From Cohnella rhizosphaerae (GTDB lineage Bacteria > Bacillota > Bacilli > Paenibacillales > Paenibacillaceae), in the NCBI RefSeq assembly GCF_029525575.1, contig NZ_JAPDIA010000003.1, positions 434,001-498,000 on the forward strand: a DNA stretch of 64,000 nt, given 5' to 3'. Of this stretch, positions 1 to 7,302 are shown piece after piece. Made by a program: the position numbers and the translations under genes. Each line of letters opens with the position of its first letter. The first letter of the stretch is position 1. The notes beneath the pieces were generated by a model, which saw nothing but the letters and a program-made list of their open reading frames with translations, was not told the origin of the DNA and searched no databases.

Positions 1-137
1 GCATGGAAGAAGCGATCCGGATCGCTTCCCTGCATCCGACCGTTCAGGTGGGGGCGGGCGAACGGCTCGGATGGGAGATCGATATTTATCCGGTTCATAC
101 TTTTAAATCGAACGAGGGATTTAATGACGTGATATGA
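1..137 (+). CDS. YCII-related domain protein, C-terminal fragment
   Basis: The window opens inside a reading frame that ends at the TGA at 135-137. About 44 residues are visible, starting with the codon after the first two bases. The segment EEAIRIASLHP followed by GWEIDIYPV resembles the C-terminal part of YCII/DGPF-type proteins, in which a helix ending in HP is followed by a W-E-I/V-E-V-R-P-V strand. These are small cytoplasmic proteins of mostly unknown function, often coded beside ECF sigma factors. Family assignment rests on the short motif only, and the start lies outside the window. Confidence 0.5.
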   Translation, partial: MEEAIRIASLHPTVQVGAGERLGWEIDIYPVHTFKSNEGFNDVI

Positions 138-172
138 TTTTTCTTACAAATCGCAAGGGAACGTGAACGGAT

Positions 173-226
173 ATGGTTAAAGCAGTCGATTCGCCCTCCT
201 GGAATGAGAATTCGATTCTATTTTAG
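173..226 (+). CDS. Leader peptide of the cat gene (17 aa)
   Basis: A short ORF, ATG 173 to TAG 224-226, coding for MVKAVDSPSWNENSILF. Its stop codon overlaps the first bases of the cat ribosome site (AGGAGG, 225-230), and codons 6-9 run through the first arm of the hairpin that hides that site. It opens with MVK, as does the cat-86 leader (MVKTD). In the known cat/erm mechanism, a drug-stalled ribosome early in the leader opens the hairpin and frees the cat site. A possible ribosome site AAGGGA lies near 155-160. Inference: this is the inducer-sensing peptide. Confidence 0.75.
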   Translation: MVKAVDSPSWNENSILF

Positions 227-234
227 GAGGGCGA
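190..234 (+). promoter_or_regulatory. Translational attenuator hairpin of cat
   Basis: A perfect 10-bp inverted repeat, TCGCCCTCCT at 190-199 and AGGAGGGCGA at 225-234, encloses a 25-nt loop. The right arm contains the whole cat ribosome site. The left arm lies inside the leader ORF from codon 6 onward. This is the standard geometry of inducible Gram-positive cat genes: the site is closed by default and opened when a ribosome stalls on the leader. Confidence 0.85.
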
Positions 235-239
235 AACCA

Positions 240-899
240 ATGAAATTTCAACCGATCGACTTGGAAAAGTGGAGCAGGAGGCCGTACTTCGAGCATTATC
301 TCGACCGGGTGCGCTGCACGTACAGCATGACCGCCAACGTCGACATTACCCTGCTGCGGGAACAGCTCAAGCGCAATGGCGTCAAGTTATATCCGGCGCT
401 GATCCACATGATCGCGACTGCGGTGAATCGCCATCCCGAGTTCCGGACTTGCTTCGACGCCGAAGGCAGGCTGGGCGTCTGGGAGACGATGTCGCCGAGC
501 TTCACGATTTTTCATGAAGCGGACAATACCTTCTCGAGCCTATGGGCGCCGTACAGCGAGGCCTTCGCGGCGTTTTACGACCGATGGCAGCAGCAAGTCG
601 GGAAGTACAAAGACGCGAAGCAGTTATTTCCATGCACCGACGAGCCGCCGAATACCTTTCCGATCTCCAGCATCCCTTGGGTCCATTTTACGGGATTCAA
701 CCTGAATATTTACGGCGATGGCGCCTATCTGCTTCCGATTTTTACGATGGGAAAATATGAAAGGCAGGGCGGCAAGCTTCTGCTGCCGGTGTCGGCGCAG
801 CTTCACCACGCGGTTTGCGACGGCTATCATGCGGGCGTGCTGTTCAAGGCGCTCCAGGAGCTGGCGTCGGATTGCCGGAGCTGGCTGTCGGGACTGTAA
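240..899 (+). CDS. cat: Chloramphenicol O-acetyltransferase, type A (CAT)
   Basis: A 219-residue protein of normal CAT length. It transfers acetyl from acetyl-CoA to the 3-hydroxyl of chloramphenicol in the cytoplasm. The catalytic signature HHAVCDGYH lies at residues 189-197, with His190 the expected general base. The N-terminal MKFQPIDLEKWSRRPYFEHY matches the family start, and the TFPISSIPW stretch near 139-147 is also typical. ATG 240 is chosen because AGGAGG at 225-230 lies 9 bases upstream; an earlier in-frame ATG at 204 is inside the leader hairpin. Expression is probably drug-induced through the upstream leader. It could be a housekeeping CAT-like gene without clinical-level activity. 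Confidence 0.93.
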   Translation: MKFQPIDLEKWSRRPYFEHYLDRVRCTYSMTANVDITLLREQLKRNGVKLYPALIHMIATAVNRHPEFRTCFDAEGRLGVWETMSPSFTIFHEADNTFSSLWAPYSEAFAAFYDRWQQQVGKYKDAKQLFPCTDEPPNTFPISSIPWVHFTGFNLNIYGDGAYLLPIFTMGKYERQGGKLLLPVSAQLHHAVCDGYHAGVLFKALQELASDCRSWLSGL

Positions 900-975
900 G
901 CCCGGCGCGATATCGTGTCTTGTCCATCGCCGAACCTTCTGCTACCATAGGGAAAATACGAGGGGGGGTGCTGAC

Positions 976-1683
976 ATGATCGATATACACTGCCACATCT
1001 TGCACGGCGTGGACGACGGCGCGAAGGATCTGGACGAGTCCGTGGCGATGGCGCGGATCGCCTACGCGGACGGCATACGGGATATCGTCGTGACGCCTCA
1101 CTTCAACGGCTTCTACCTCACCGTGTCCGACATCGTGCACCGCAAGCTCGAGGAGCTGGAGCGCGAGCTGGACAGGCAGGGCGTCGACGTTCGGCTGCAT
1201 CCGGGCAACGAGGTCCAACTGGTGAGCGCGGCGTTCTTCGACGAGCACACGAGAAATCGCGCGTACTCCCGGCTCGGCCGGACGGGTACGCATCTGCTCA
1301 TCGAGCAGCGCTGGAGCGGCTACGACCCGGACACGCCGGAGATTGTACAGCGGCTGCTGGATTCGGGCGTGACGCCGATCCTGGCGCACCCCGAGCGTCA
1401 TCCGTTCTTCAGGGACGATCCGGAGCTGCTGCCGCAGCTGATCGAGCTCGGCCTGTGGACGCAGGTGTCGGCGGACAGCCTCGTCGGCAACTTCGGACCG
1501 GAGGCGCAGGCGTACGGGCGCGCGCTCATTGCGGCCGGACATGCGCATACGCTCGCGACCGACGCCCACAACGTGAATCGCAAGCCGAATCTCGGCGCGG
1601 GCATGGCGGTCTTCGAGGAAGTGGCCGGCGCCGAGGCGCGGGCCGAACTGGAGGCGAGGATGCGGAGCATTTTGGCCGATTGA
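976..1683 (+). CDS. PHP-domain tyrosine-protein phosphatase, CapC/YwqE type
   Basis: A 235-residue PHP-fold metallophosphatase. This family removes phosphate from tyrosine kinases that control capsule and exopolysaccharide polymerisation. Metal-binding motifs are visible: DIHCHILHG at residues 3-11, TPHF near 41, the AHPERH stretch near 137, and TDAH near 195. The ATG at 976 follows a G-rich Shine-Dalgarno at about 962-968. It stands alone here, with no kinase or modulator (YwqC/YwqD type) next to it, so its partner must be elsewhere. A rho-independent terminator follows within 20 bases. Confidence 0.88.
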   Translation: MIDIHCHILHGVDDGAKDLDESVAMARIAYADGIRDIVVTPHFNGFYLTVSDIVHRKLEELERELDRQGVDVRLHPGNEVQLVSAAFFDEHTRNRAYSRLGRTGTHLLIEQRWSGYDPDTPEIVQRLLDSGVTPILAHPERHPFFRDDPELLPQLIELGLWTQVSADSLVGNFGPEAQAYGRALIAAGHAHTLATDAHNVNRKPNLGAGMAVFEEVAGAEARAELEARMRSILAD

Positions 1684-1700
1684 CGCGCCGTATGGACAGC

Positions 1701-1736
1701 ATCGCCGGGGCAGCGCGCCCCCGGCGATTTTTTTTT
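1701..1736 (+). terminator. Rho-independent terminator after the CapC-like gene
   Basis: The arms TCGCCGGGG and CCCCGGCGA flank a short GC-rich loop and are followed by a run of nine T. It closes the transcript of the 976-1683 gene and separates it from the lasso peptide locus. Confidence 0.9.
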
Positions 1737-1739
1737 GCG

Positions 1740-2125
1740 GAAAAATCAGGGTCTCCCTCGCGAGTTGGCGAAAATGAGAGCTGCGGGCAGCCGTGACATG
1801 CGAGTCGGGCACGGGGGGATCGGACACAGGGGTCGTTATTTTTCAAAAACCGTTCCCTATGGCGATCGAATCGGACTGGAGCGACGTTATTGACCGGTTC
1901 AAGGCAAAAAAAGGGCCGGCGATCCCGCGATAGCGGCAACTGGGTCCGCGAGCGGGCCGCAAATCGCGACAGGAACAAAAATAACGGCGCCTTGGTCCGT
2001 TCGCTGCGGATTTTAAAGCTTGCAGTCTGGGAATATATTGCAAGCGACTGAGCGCAAACCATCTTCGCGCCGCGCTTTTTGCCTGTCCATACTACCTTCC
2101 GCTATCCCGGGATACTCCTCACGCG
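1740..2125. other. Intergenic stretch without a recognised gene
   Basis: About 390 bases between the terminator and the lasso promoter. Frames on either strand show no recognisable protein; the longer ones are low-complexity Arg/Ala-rich shadows. It was checked for the missing lasso B1 (PqqD-like) and B2 (transglutaminase-like) genes and neither is present. Confidence 0.6.
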
Positions 2126-2129
2126 CCAT

Positions 2130-2156
2130 TTGAATTTTTGTCGAAATTGATATAAT
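2130..2156 (+). promoter_or_regulatory. Sigma-A-type promoter of the lasso peptide operon
   Basis: A perfect extended -10 box, TGATATAAT at 2148-2156, is preceded by TTGAAT at 2130-2135 as a plausible -35 (15-16 bp spacer depending on alignment). Predicted transcription start is near 2163, giving a short 5' leader before the cyclase ATG at 2200 (AGGAG at 2191-2195). No other comparable promoter was seen before the exporter gene ends. Confidence 0.7.
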
Positions 2157-2199
2157 AGGCCCCAAGGTAAAACGCTATCACGTCCATGACAGGAGAACT

Positions 2200-4124
2200 A
2201 TGAGCGCTATAGCCGGATTGCTGAACGAGCAGGAGCCTGTTGCCGTCGAGGCGGCGAGTCTGATGATGAGGGCTTTGGAGAAATATCCGACCCATCACGT
2301 GCGTACCTGGCACGACCGGCATGTGTTCTTGGGCTGCCACGCGCAGTGGTTCACGCCCGAGTCGGTGCACGACCGGCAGCCCTGCCGCGAGGAAGGTCAA
2401 TCGCTCGTCATTGCCGCGGACGCGATCATCGACAACCGGGAGGAGCTCTTCGCCCGTCTGCAGATCGAGCGCGACCGCCGGCAGCGGATGACGGACAGCG
2501 ACTTAATCCTGGCGGCTTACCGCAAGTGGGGGAGAGGAAGCGCCGAATTATCTGATCGGCGACTTCGCTTTCGTCCTGTGGGACGAGGGCAGGCGCCGCT
2601 TGTTCGGCGCCAGGGATCTGGCGGGCAGCCGCACGCTGTATTATGTCCATCGGCCGGAGCAGTTCGCTTTTTGCACGGTGATGAGCCCGCTGCTTGCGCT
2701 GCCCGGCGTCGGCAGCGAGCTGGACGAGTCCTGGCTGGCCGAGTTCCTCGCGATCCCGATCATTCTGGATACGATCGACGTTCGCTCTACGGTTTATCGC
2801 CGCATCGGCCAGATCCCGCCCGCCCATTCCTTTACCTTCGAGAAGGGCGGCCTCAAGGTGCGACGCTACGGCTCCTTGGCGGCGGACGTGCCGAAGCTGA
2901 AGCTGAAGACGGACGGGGAATACGAGGAAGCGTTTCGCGAGGTGTTCAGGGAAGCGGTCGTATCGAAGCTTCGCAGTTGCCGGAACGTCGGCGCGAGCTT
3001 AAGCGGGGGGGCTGGATTCGGCGGCCGTCGTCAGCTTCGCGGCCGCGCCGCTGCGCGAGCGGGGCAAGACGCTGCACACGTACAGCTACGTGCCGCGCGA
3101 GGACTTCAAGGACTGGACACCTCGGAGCATGGCGGCCGACGAGACGCCGTACATCAGGGACATCGTGGATCGGGTAGGCCCGATCTCGCACAGCTATATG
3201 GACTTTGCGGGCAGCAATTCCTTCGATGAGATCGACGATCTGCTCGGTTCGATGGAAGCGCCCTATAAATTTTTTGAAAATTCTTACTGGTTCAAGGGCA
3301 TTCTCGCGCGAGCGAGCGAGCAGGACGTCGGCGTGCTGCTGCATGGCGGCAACGGCAACTACTCCATCTCGTGGGGGCCGGCGATGGATTATTATGCGGT
3401 GCTCCTGCGACGGCTTCGTTGGGTGCGGCTGTACCGCGAACTGGCGCAGTACGGCAAAAACATGCGCGTCGGCCGGTCGCGGCTCCTGCCGTATATCGGC
3501 AAGCTGGCGTTCGCGAATCCGTCCCGGAAGCCGCTGGCGGATATCCCGATGCTGATTCATCCGGACCTGGCGGCGCGCACCGGCGTATTCGACAGGCTGA
3601 AAGGCCACGACGTCGGATTGACCGACGCCTGGATGAACGAATTCGAAGCCCGGACGTATCAGTTCGACAACCTGTCGGTCCTGAATCATCAAGGGACGTC
3701 GTCGACCAAGCTGTCGCTGCGCTATGCCGTCCGGGAGCGGGACCCGACCTGCGATCCCAGAGTTGTCCGGTTCTGCCTGTCCGTGCCGGTCGAACAGTAC
3801 GTGCAGGGCGGCATGGACCGCGCGCTCGTCCGGCGGGCGACCGCCGGCTATCTGCCCGATTCGGTCCGGTTGAACCAGCGCGTCCGAGGCGTGCAGGGCG
3901 CGGATTGGATCCATCGCGTGCTCCCGTCGTGGGGCAAGCTGGCGGAGGAGCTGCGTCTGCTATGCGAGGATCCGCGGGCCTCGGGGCTGCTGAACGTCGC
4001 GCAGGTTCGCAGTTCGCTGGCGGAGATGGGCGATCCGCCGCGCCCCGACCGCGCCTTCGACCGGCACGCGAGATTGCTGATGCAGAGCCTGGTCGTGTAC
4101 CGGTTTCTCAAGCAATGCGCCTGA
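2200..4124 (+). CDS. Lasso peptide macrolactam synthetase (asparagine-synthetase-like), two frame breaks
   Basis: After correcting two single-base insertions this reads as a protein of about 640 residues. It has an N-terminal Ntn-hydrolase-like domain (about 1-210) and a C-terminal ATP-pyrophosphatase domain with SLSGGLDSAAVVSF as the PP-loop. The family adenylates the ring Asp/Glu side chain and forms the macrolactam. Residue 2 is Ser, not the catalytic Cys of true asparagine synthetase, so glutaminase activity is not expected. The frame changes at the five-G run 2528-2532 (KWG-EEAP expected) and the seven-G run 3005-3011 inside the PP-loop. The precursor gene begins 31 bp after the stop. 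If the breaks are real the cyclase is dead. Confidence 0.85.
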
Positions 4125-4155
4125 TGACCCCGGCTTGGAAGGAGGTGAGACACCG

Positions 4156-4293
4156 ATGAAGCAAGAATGGAACCAGCCGACGCTCGAAGTGCTCGACGTG
4201 AACCAGACGTTCGGCGGACCGAACGGCCTGTACCCGGATCGCAACGGCAAAGGCGCGAACAATGGCCATCCCCATGCCCCGGAGGCTTCTTAA
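4156..4293 (+). CDS. Lasso peptide precursor, paeninodin-like (45 aa)
   Basis: The leader, about 19 residues, is MKQEWNQPTLEVLDVNQTF. It carries the W/Y-x-x-P-x-L recognition motif (Trp5, Pro8, Leu10) and the conserved Thr at position -2. The core of about 26 residues starts GGPNGLYPD; Asp9 can close a nine-residue ring onto Gly1, the same layout as paeninodin (AGPGTSTPD). The C-terminal residue is Ser, the position phosphorylated in paeninodin. A perfect ribosome site AAGGAGGTGA (4139-4148) lies 7 bases upstream, the strongest in the locus. Cleavage and ring positions are inferred from family rules. Confidence 0.9.
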   Translation: MKQEWNQPTLEVLDVNQTFGGPNGLYPDRNGKGANNGHPHAPEAS

Positions 4294-4310
4294 AATTAGA
4301 TGGAAACGTT

Positions 4311-4346
4311 CAAGGGCCCTTATACATCCGGTGTATAGGGCCCTTG
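4311..4346 (+). promoter_or_regulatory. Strong hairpin between precursor and kinase genes
   Basis: CAAGGGCCC plus TATACA pairs with TGTATA plus GGGCCCTTG, with one bulged T, giving a 15-bp stem with a five-base loop (TCCGG). No T-run follows, so it is not a classical terminator. It sits 18 bases after the precursor stop. Such hairpins commonly stabilise the upstream message or give partial termination so that precursor mRNA exceeds enzyme mRNA. That role is inferred. Confidence 0.7.
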
Positions 4347-4385
4347 TTCGACGCATGCAAGCGGGAAAGGCGGGTGCGCATTCGA

Positions 4386-5324
4386 ATGAAGAATAAATTC
4401 GGGCCGACCATGTACCAAGCGTTCGGCCTTCATATATCAAGCGAGATAAGCCTGCCGGAGCTGGTGACGACCGCGCGGATCGGCGGGGCGGACGTCGAGA
4501 TCAAGCTCGGGGATTTGTCGCGGGATTGGCGCGCGGCCGAGGTCGAGGACGATTTTTATGCGTTCGAGGACGACCGCTTTTTGTTTTACGTGCCGGAAGT
4601 GGCCGTCTACGCCATTCGCGGCGGGAGACAGATTATCGTCTCGCCCTTCGCCGGCGCCGAAGACAAACGCATTCGCCTTTACTTGCTCGGCACTTGCATG
4701 GGCGCGATCCTGATGCAGCGCCGGACGCTTCCGCTTCACGGCAGCGCCGTCGTCGTCGACGGGCGCGCGTATGCGTTCATCGGAGAATCGGGCGCCGGCA
4801 AGTCGACGCTTGCGGCCGCGTTCCGAAGCCGCGGCTATCGGCTGCTTACGGACGACGTGATCGCGGTGGCGTCCGGCGGCGAGGACGGCGGCACCCCGGT
4901 CGTCATGCCCGCCTATCCGCAGCAGAAGCTTTGGCAGGAAAGCATCGAGCAGTTGGGCCTGCAGTCCGACCGTTATCGCCATCTGTATATGTCGAAGTAT
5001 GCCATACCCGTTACCGCCGGATTTTCCGTCGATGCCGTGCCGCTGGCCGGCGTGTTCGAGCTGTCGCGAACGGACGGGGACGAGGTGACGCTCTCGCGCT
5101 GTCAGGCGCTCGCAAGGCTGGCGCTCCTGCGGATCCATACGTACCGGCCCTTTTTGGTCTCGCGACTAGTGGGAGATCCATGGCATTTTTCGACAGTGAC
5201 CGGGATGGCGAGCCGGATCGAAGTATTCAGATTGCAGCGGCCCGCCGGCGGTTTCTCGGCGCAGGAGATGGCAGAGGCGGTGCTGCGTACCGTACTTGGC
5301 GGCGAGAAGGTCGTGCAGGGATGA
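4386..5324 (+). CDS. HPr-kinase-like lasso precursor kinase
   Basis: A 312-residue protein of the HprK-like family found in paeninodin-type lasso clusters, where it phosphorylates the C-terminal Ser of the precursor. The P-loop GESGAGKST lies near residues 133-141, preceded by PLHGSAVVVDG and followed by LLTDDVIAV. The precursor here ends in Ser, which fits the substrate. ATG 4386 is used; GTG 4374 in the same frame is an alternative and is nearer to a GAAAGG site. The stop overlaps the exporter start by four bases (ATGA), indicating translational coupling. Its specificity is inferred from position and from the precursor C-terminus. Confidence 0.85.
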   Translation: MKNKFGPTMYQAFGLHISSEISLPELVTTARIGGADVEIKLGDLSRDWRAAEVEDDFYAFEDDRFLFYVPEVAVYAIRGGRQIIVSPFAGAEDKRIRLYLLGTCMGAILMQRRTLPLHGSAVVVDGRAYAFIGESGAGKSTLAAAFRSRGYRLLTDDVIAVASGGEDGGTPVVMPAYPQQKLWQESIEQLGLQSDRYRHLYMSKYAIPVTAGFSVDAVPLAGVFELSRTDGDEVTLSRCQALARLALLRIHTYRPFLVSRLVGDPWHFSTVTGMASRIEVFRLQRPAGGFSAQEMAEAVLRTVLGGEKVVQG

Positions 5325-7150
5325 GGGGCCAAAGAAGGCTGGACGTCGCGCCCGTGTTCTTTTATCTCCAGAAGCTGCGCGCGTTCGCCGGGCCCCGGCT
5401 GTATGCGAGTCTGGCAGGGACGATCGCGGTCAGCCTGCTGGAGGGCGTCGGCATTTTCCTGCTGGCCCCGATGCTGGGGCTGATCGGGCTGATGGACGCG
5501 TCCTCCGGAAGCATCCCGCTGTTGTCCGCCGCGGCGAAGCCGCTTCAGCACCTGTCGCCAGAGATGAGGTTGCCCGCCGTACTCGCCGTTTTCCTGATCC
5601 TGCTGCTGGGCCAAGGACTGCTGCAGCGTCTCCTGGCCAACCTGAGCGCCCGGCTGGAGCAGGGCTTTATCCGGCATTTGAGGCTCGAACTCTATCAGGG
5701 TCTGATTCGATCGCACTGGGCGTTTTTTCTGAAAAGAAGAAGGTCGGATTTTATCCATCATGCGACGATCGAACTGCCCAGGGTAAGCTTCGGCGTGTTC
5801 ATGTGCCTGCGCCTCGCCACGACGCTGCTCTTCACGCTGATCCAGATCGGCTTCGCCTTGTGGCTGTCCGCGCCGCTCACCTTGGCCGTCCTGGCGTGCG
5901 GACTGGCGCTCGCCGCGTATTCCCGGTCCCAGTTAAGGAAGTCGAGAGCGATCGGGCAGGAGACGACCGAGCTGATGCAGCGCTACGTGGGCGGCATGAC
6001 CGATCATTTCAACGGCATCAAGGACATCAAGGGCAATCGCATGGAGCGGCAGCATATATCCTGGTTCCGCGCCCTGTGCGACCGCCTGGAGAGCAACCTC
6101 GTTCAATTTACGAGACTGCAGTCCGCCTCTCAATTCCATTACAAAGCCGCGGCGAGCGTCCTTATCGCCGGATTCGTTTATTTTGCCTTTGCGGTGCTCC
6201 ATGTTCAAGCCGAGACGCTCGTTTTGATCGTGCTCGTCTTCTCGCGGCTGTGGCCCAAGTTTGCGTCGCTGCAGTCCAACCTGGAGCAGATCGGCCAGAC
6301 GGTTCCCGCCTTCAGGCATTTGCGGGAGCTGCAGCAGGCGGCCCTGGCCGCGCAAGAGGCCGGGCTTGGGGCGGCCGGGCTTGGCGGAGGAGACGCCGTT
6401 CGCGTCGCGCAGGGCTTCGAGCTTAGGGACGTGTACTACCGTTACGACCGCGAGCAGGAGACCTATGCCCTTCAAGCCGTGAACCTGCGGATTCCTTCGC
6501 ATCGGATGACGGCCGTCGTCGGCCGGTCGGGCGCGGGGAAGAGCACCTTGATCGACGTCCTGATCGGACTCGTGCAGCCGGAACGCGGGCAGGTACTCGT
6601 GGACGGCAAGCCGCTCGGCGCGGGCGAAGCCTGCGAGCTGAGGCGGTCCGTCAGCTACGTTTCGCAGGATCCGTTCCTGTTTCACGAGAGCGTAAGAGAC
6701 AATCTGGCGATCGCCGCTCCGGACGCGAGCGAGGCGCAGATGTGGGAAGCGCTGCGGTTCGCGGCGGCGGATGCGTTCGTCAAAAGATTGCCGGAAGGGC
6801 TCGATACCGTATTGGGGGACCGGGGGATTCGTCTCTCCGGCGGCGAACGGCAGCGAATCGTGCTGGCGCGGGCGATCCTCCGCGATCCGTCCGTCCTCGT
6901 GCTGGACGAGGCGACGAGCGCCCTGGACGGCGAGCGCGAAGCCGGCATTCAGGAAGCGCTGGAACGGCTGCGGGGCAGGATGACCCTGATCGTCATCGCC
7001 CACCGCCTGTCCACGATCCGCGGCGCGGACCAGATCATCGTGCTGGACAACGGCGCGGTCGTTCAGCAAGGTGGCTACGCGCAGCTCTCCGAGGAGCGGG
7101 GCGGCTTGTTCGGGAAGCTGCTGTCGTATCAGGCGCGGGCGAGCGGTTAG
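5321..7150 (+). CDS. Lasso peptide ABC exporter/immunity protein
   Basis: A 609-residue half transporter with a fused membrane domain (six predicted helices within about 25-310) and a C-terminal ATPase domain. Walker A GRSGAGKST lies near 400, signature LSGGERQR near 505, Walker B VLVLDEATSALD near 525, and the switch His follows in VIAHRLST. In lasso clusters this D protein exports the mature peptide and protects the producer. It overlaps the kinase gene by four bases. The open frame extends further upstream out of the kinase gene, but that part is an Arg-rich shadow, so ATG 5321 is the start. Confidence 0.92.
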   Translation: MRGQRRLDVAPVFFYLQKLRAFAGPRLYASLAGTIAVSLLEGVGIFLLAPMLGLIGLMDASSGSIPLLSAAAKPLQHLSPEMRLPAVLAVFLILLLGQGLLQRLLANLSARLEQGFIRHLRLELYQGLIRSHWAFFLKRRRSDFIHHATIELPRVSFGVFMCLRLATTLLFTLIQIGFALWLSAPLTLAVLACGLALAAYSRSQLRKSRAIGQETTELMQRYVGGMTDHFNGIKDIKGNRMERQHISWFRALCDRLESNLVQFTRLQSASQFHYKAAASVLIAGFVYFAFAVLHVQAETLVLIVLVFSRLWPKFASLQSNLEQIGQTVPAFRHLRELQQAALAAQEAGLGAAGLGGGDAVRVAQGFELRDVYYRYDREQETYALQAVNLRIPSHRMTAVVGRSGAGKSTLIDVLIGLVQPERGQVLVDGKPLGAGEACELRRSVSYVSQDPFLFHESVRDNLAIAAPDASEAQMWEALRFAAADAFVKRLPEGLDTVLGDRGIRLSGGERQRIVLARAILRDPSVLVLDEATSALDGEREAGIQEALERLRGRMTLIVIAHRLSTIRGADQIIVLDNGAVVQQGGYAQLSEERGGLFGKLLSYQARASG

Positions 7151-7302
7151 CGGCAATGCGTCCGGTTGCATCCTGCCCGGAGCCAGGCGATTCATCGAAT
7201 GGCCCGGCTGCATTTTCAGAAAACATTCAGTTCATTTTAATCTCCGACTTAGCTTCTGCGTCCATAGTTAAAGGATGCGAAAGTTAAAGGAGAGGCCTCC
7301 GA

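Noticed and set aside
1526..2062. Minus-strand frame upstream of the lasso cluster as a B-type gene
   Set aside because: It has no PqqD-like or transglutaminase motif, crosses the CapC terminator, and is Arg/Ser-rich low complexity.
4526..5320. In-frame upstream extension of the exporter
   Set aside because: The segment overlaps the kinase gene, is Arg/Gly-rich and has no family match; ATG 5321 begins the membrane domain.
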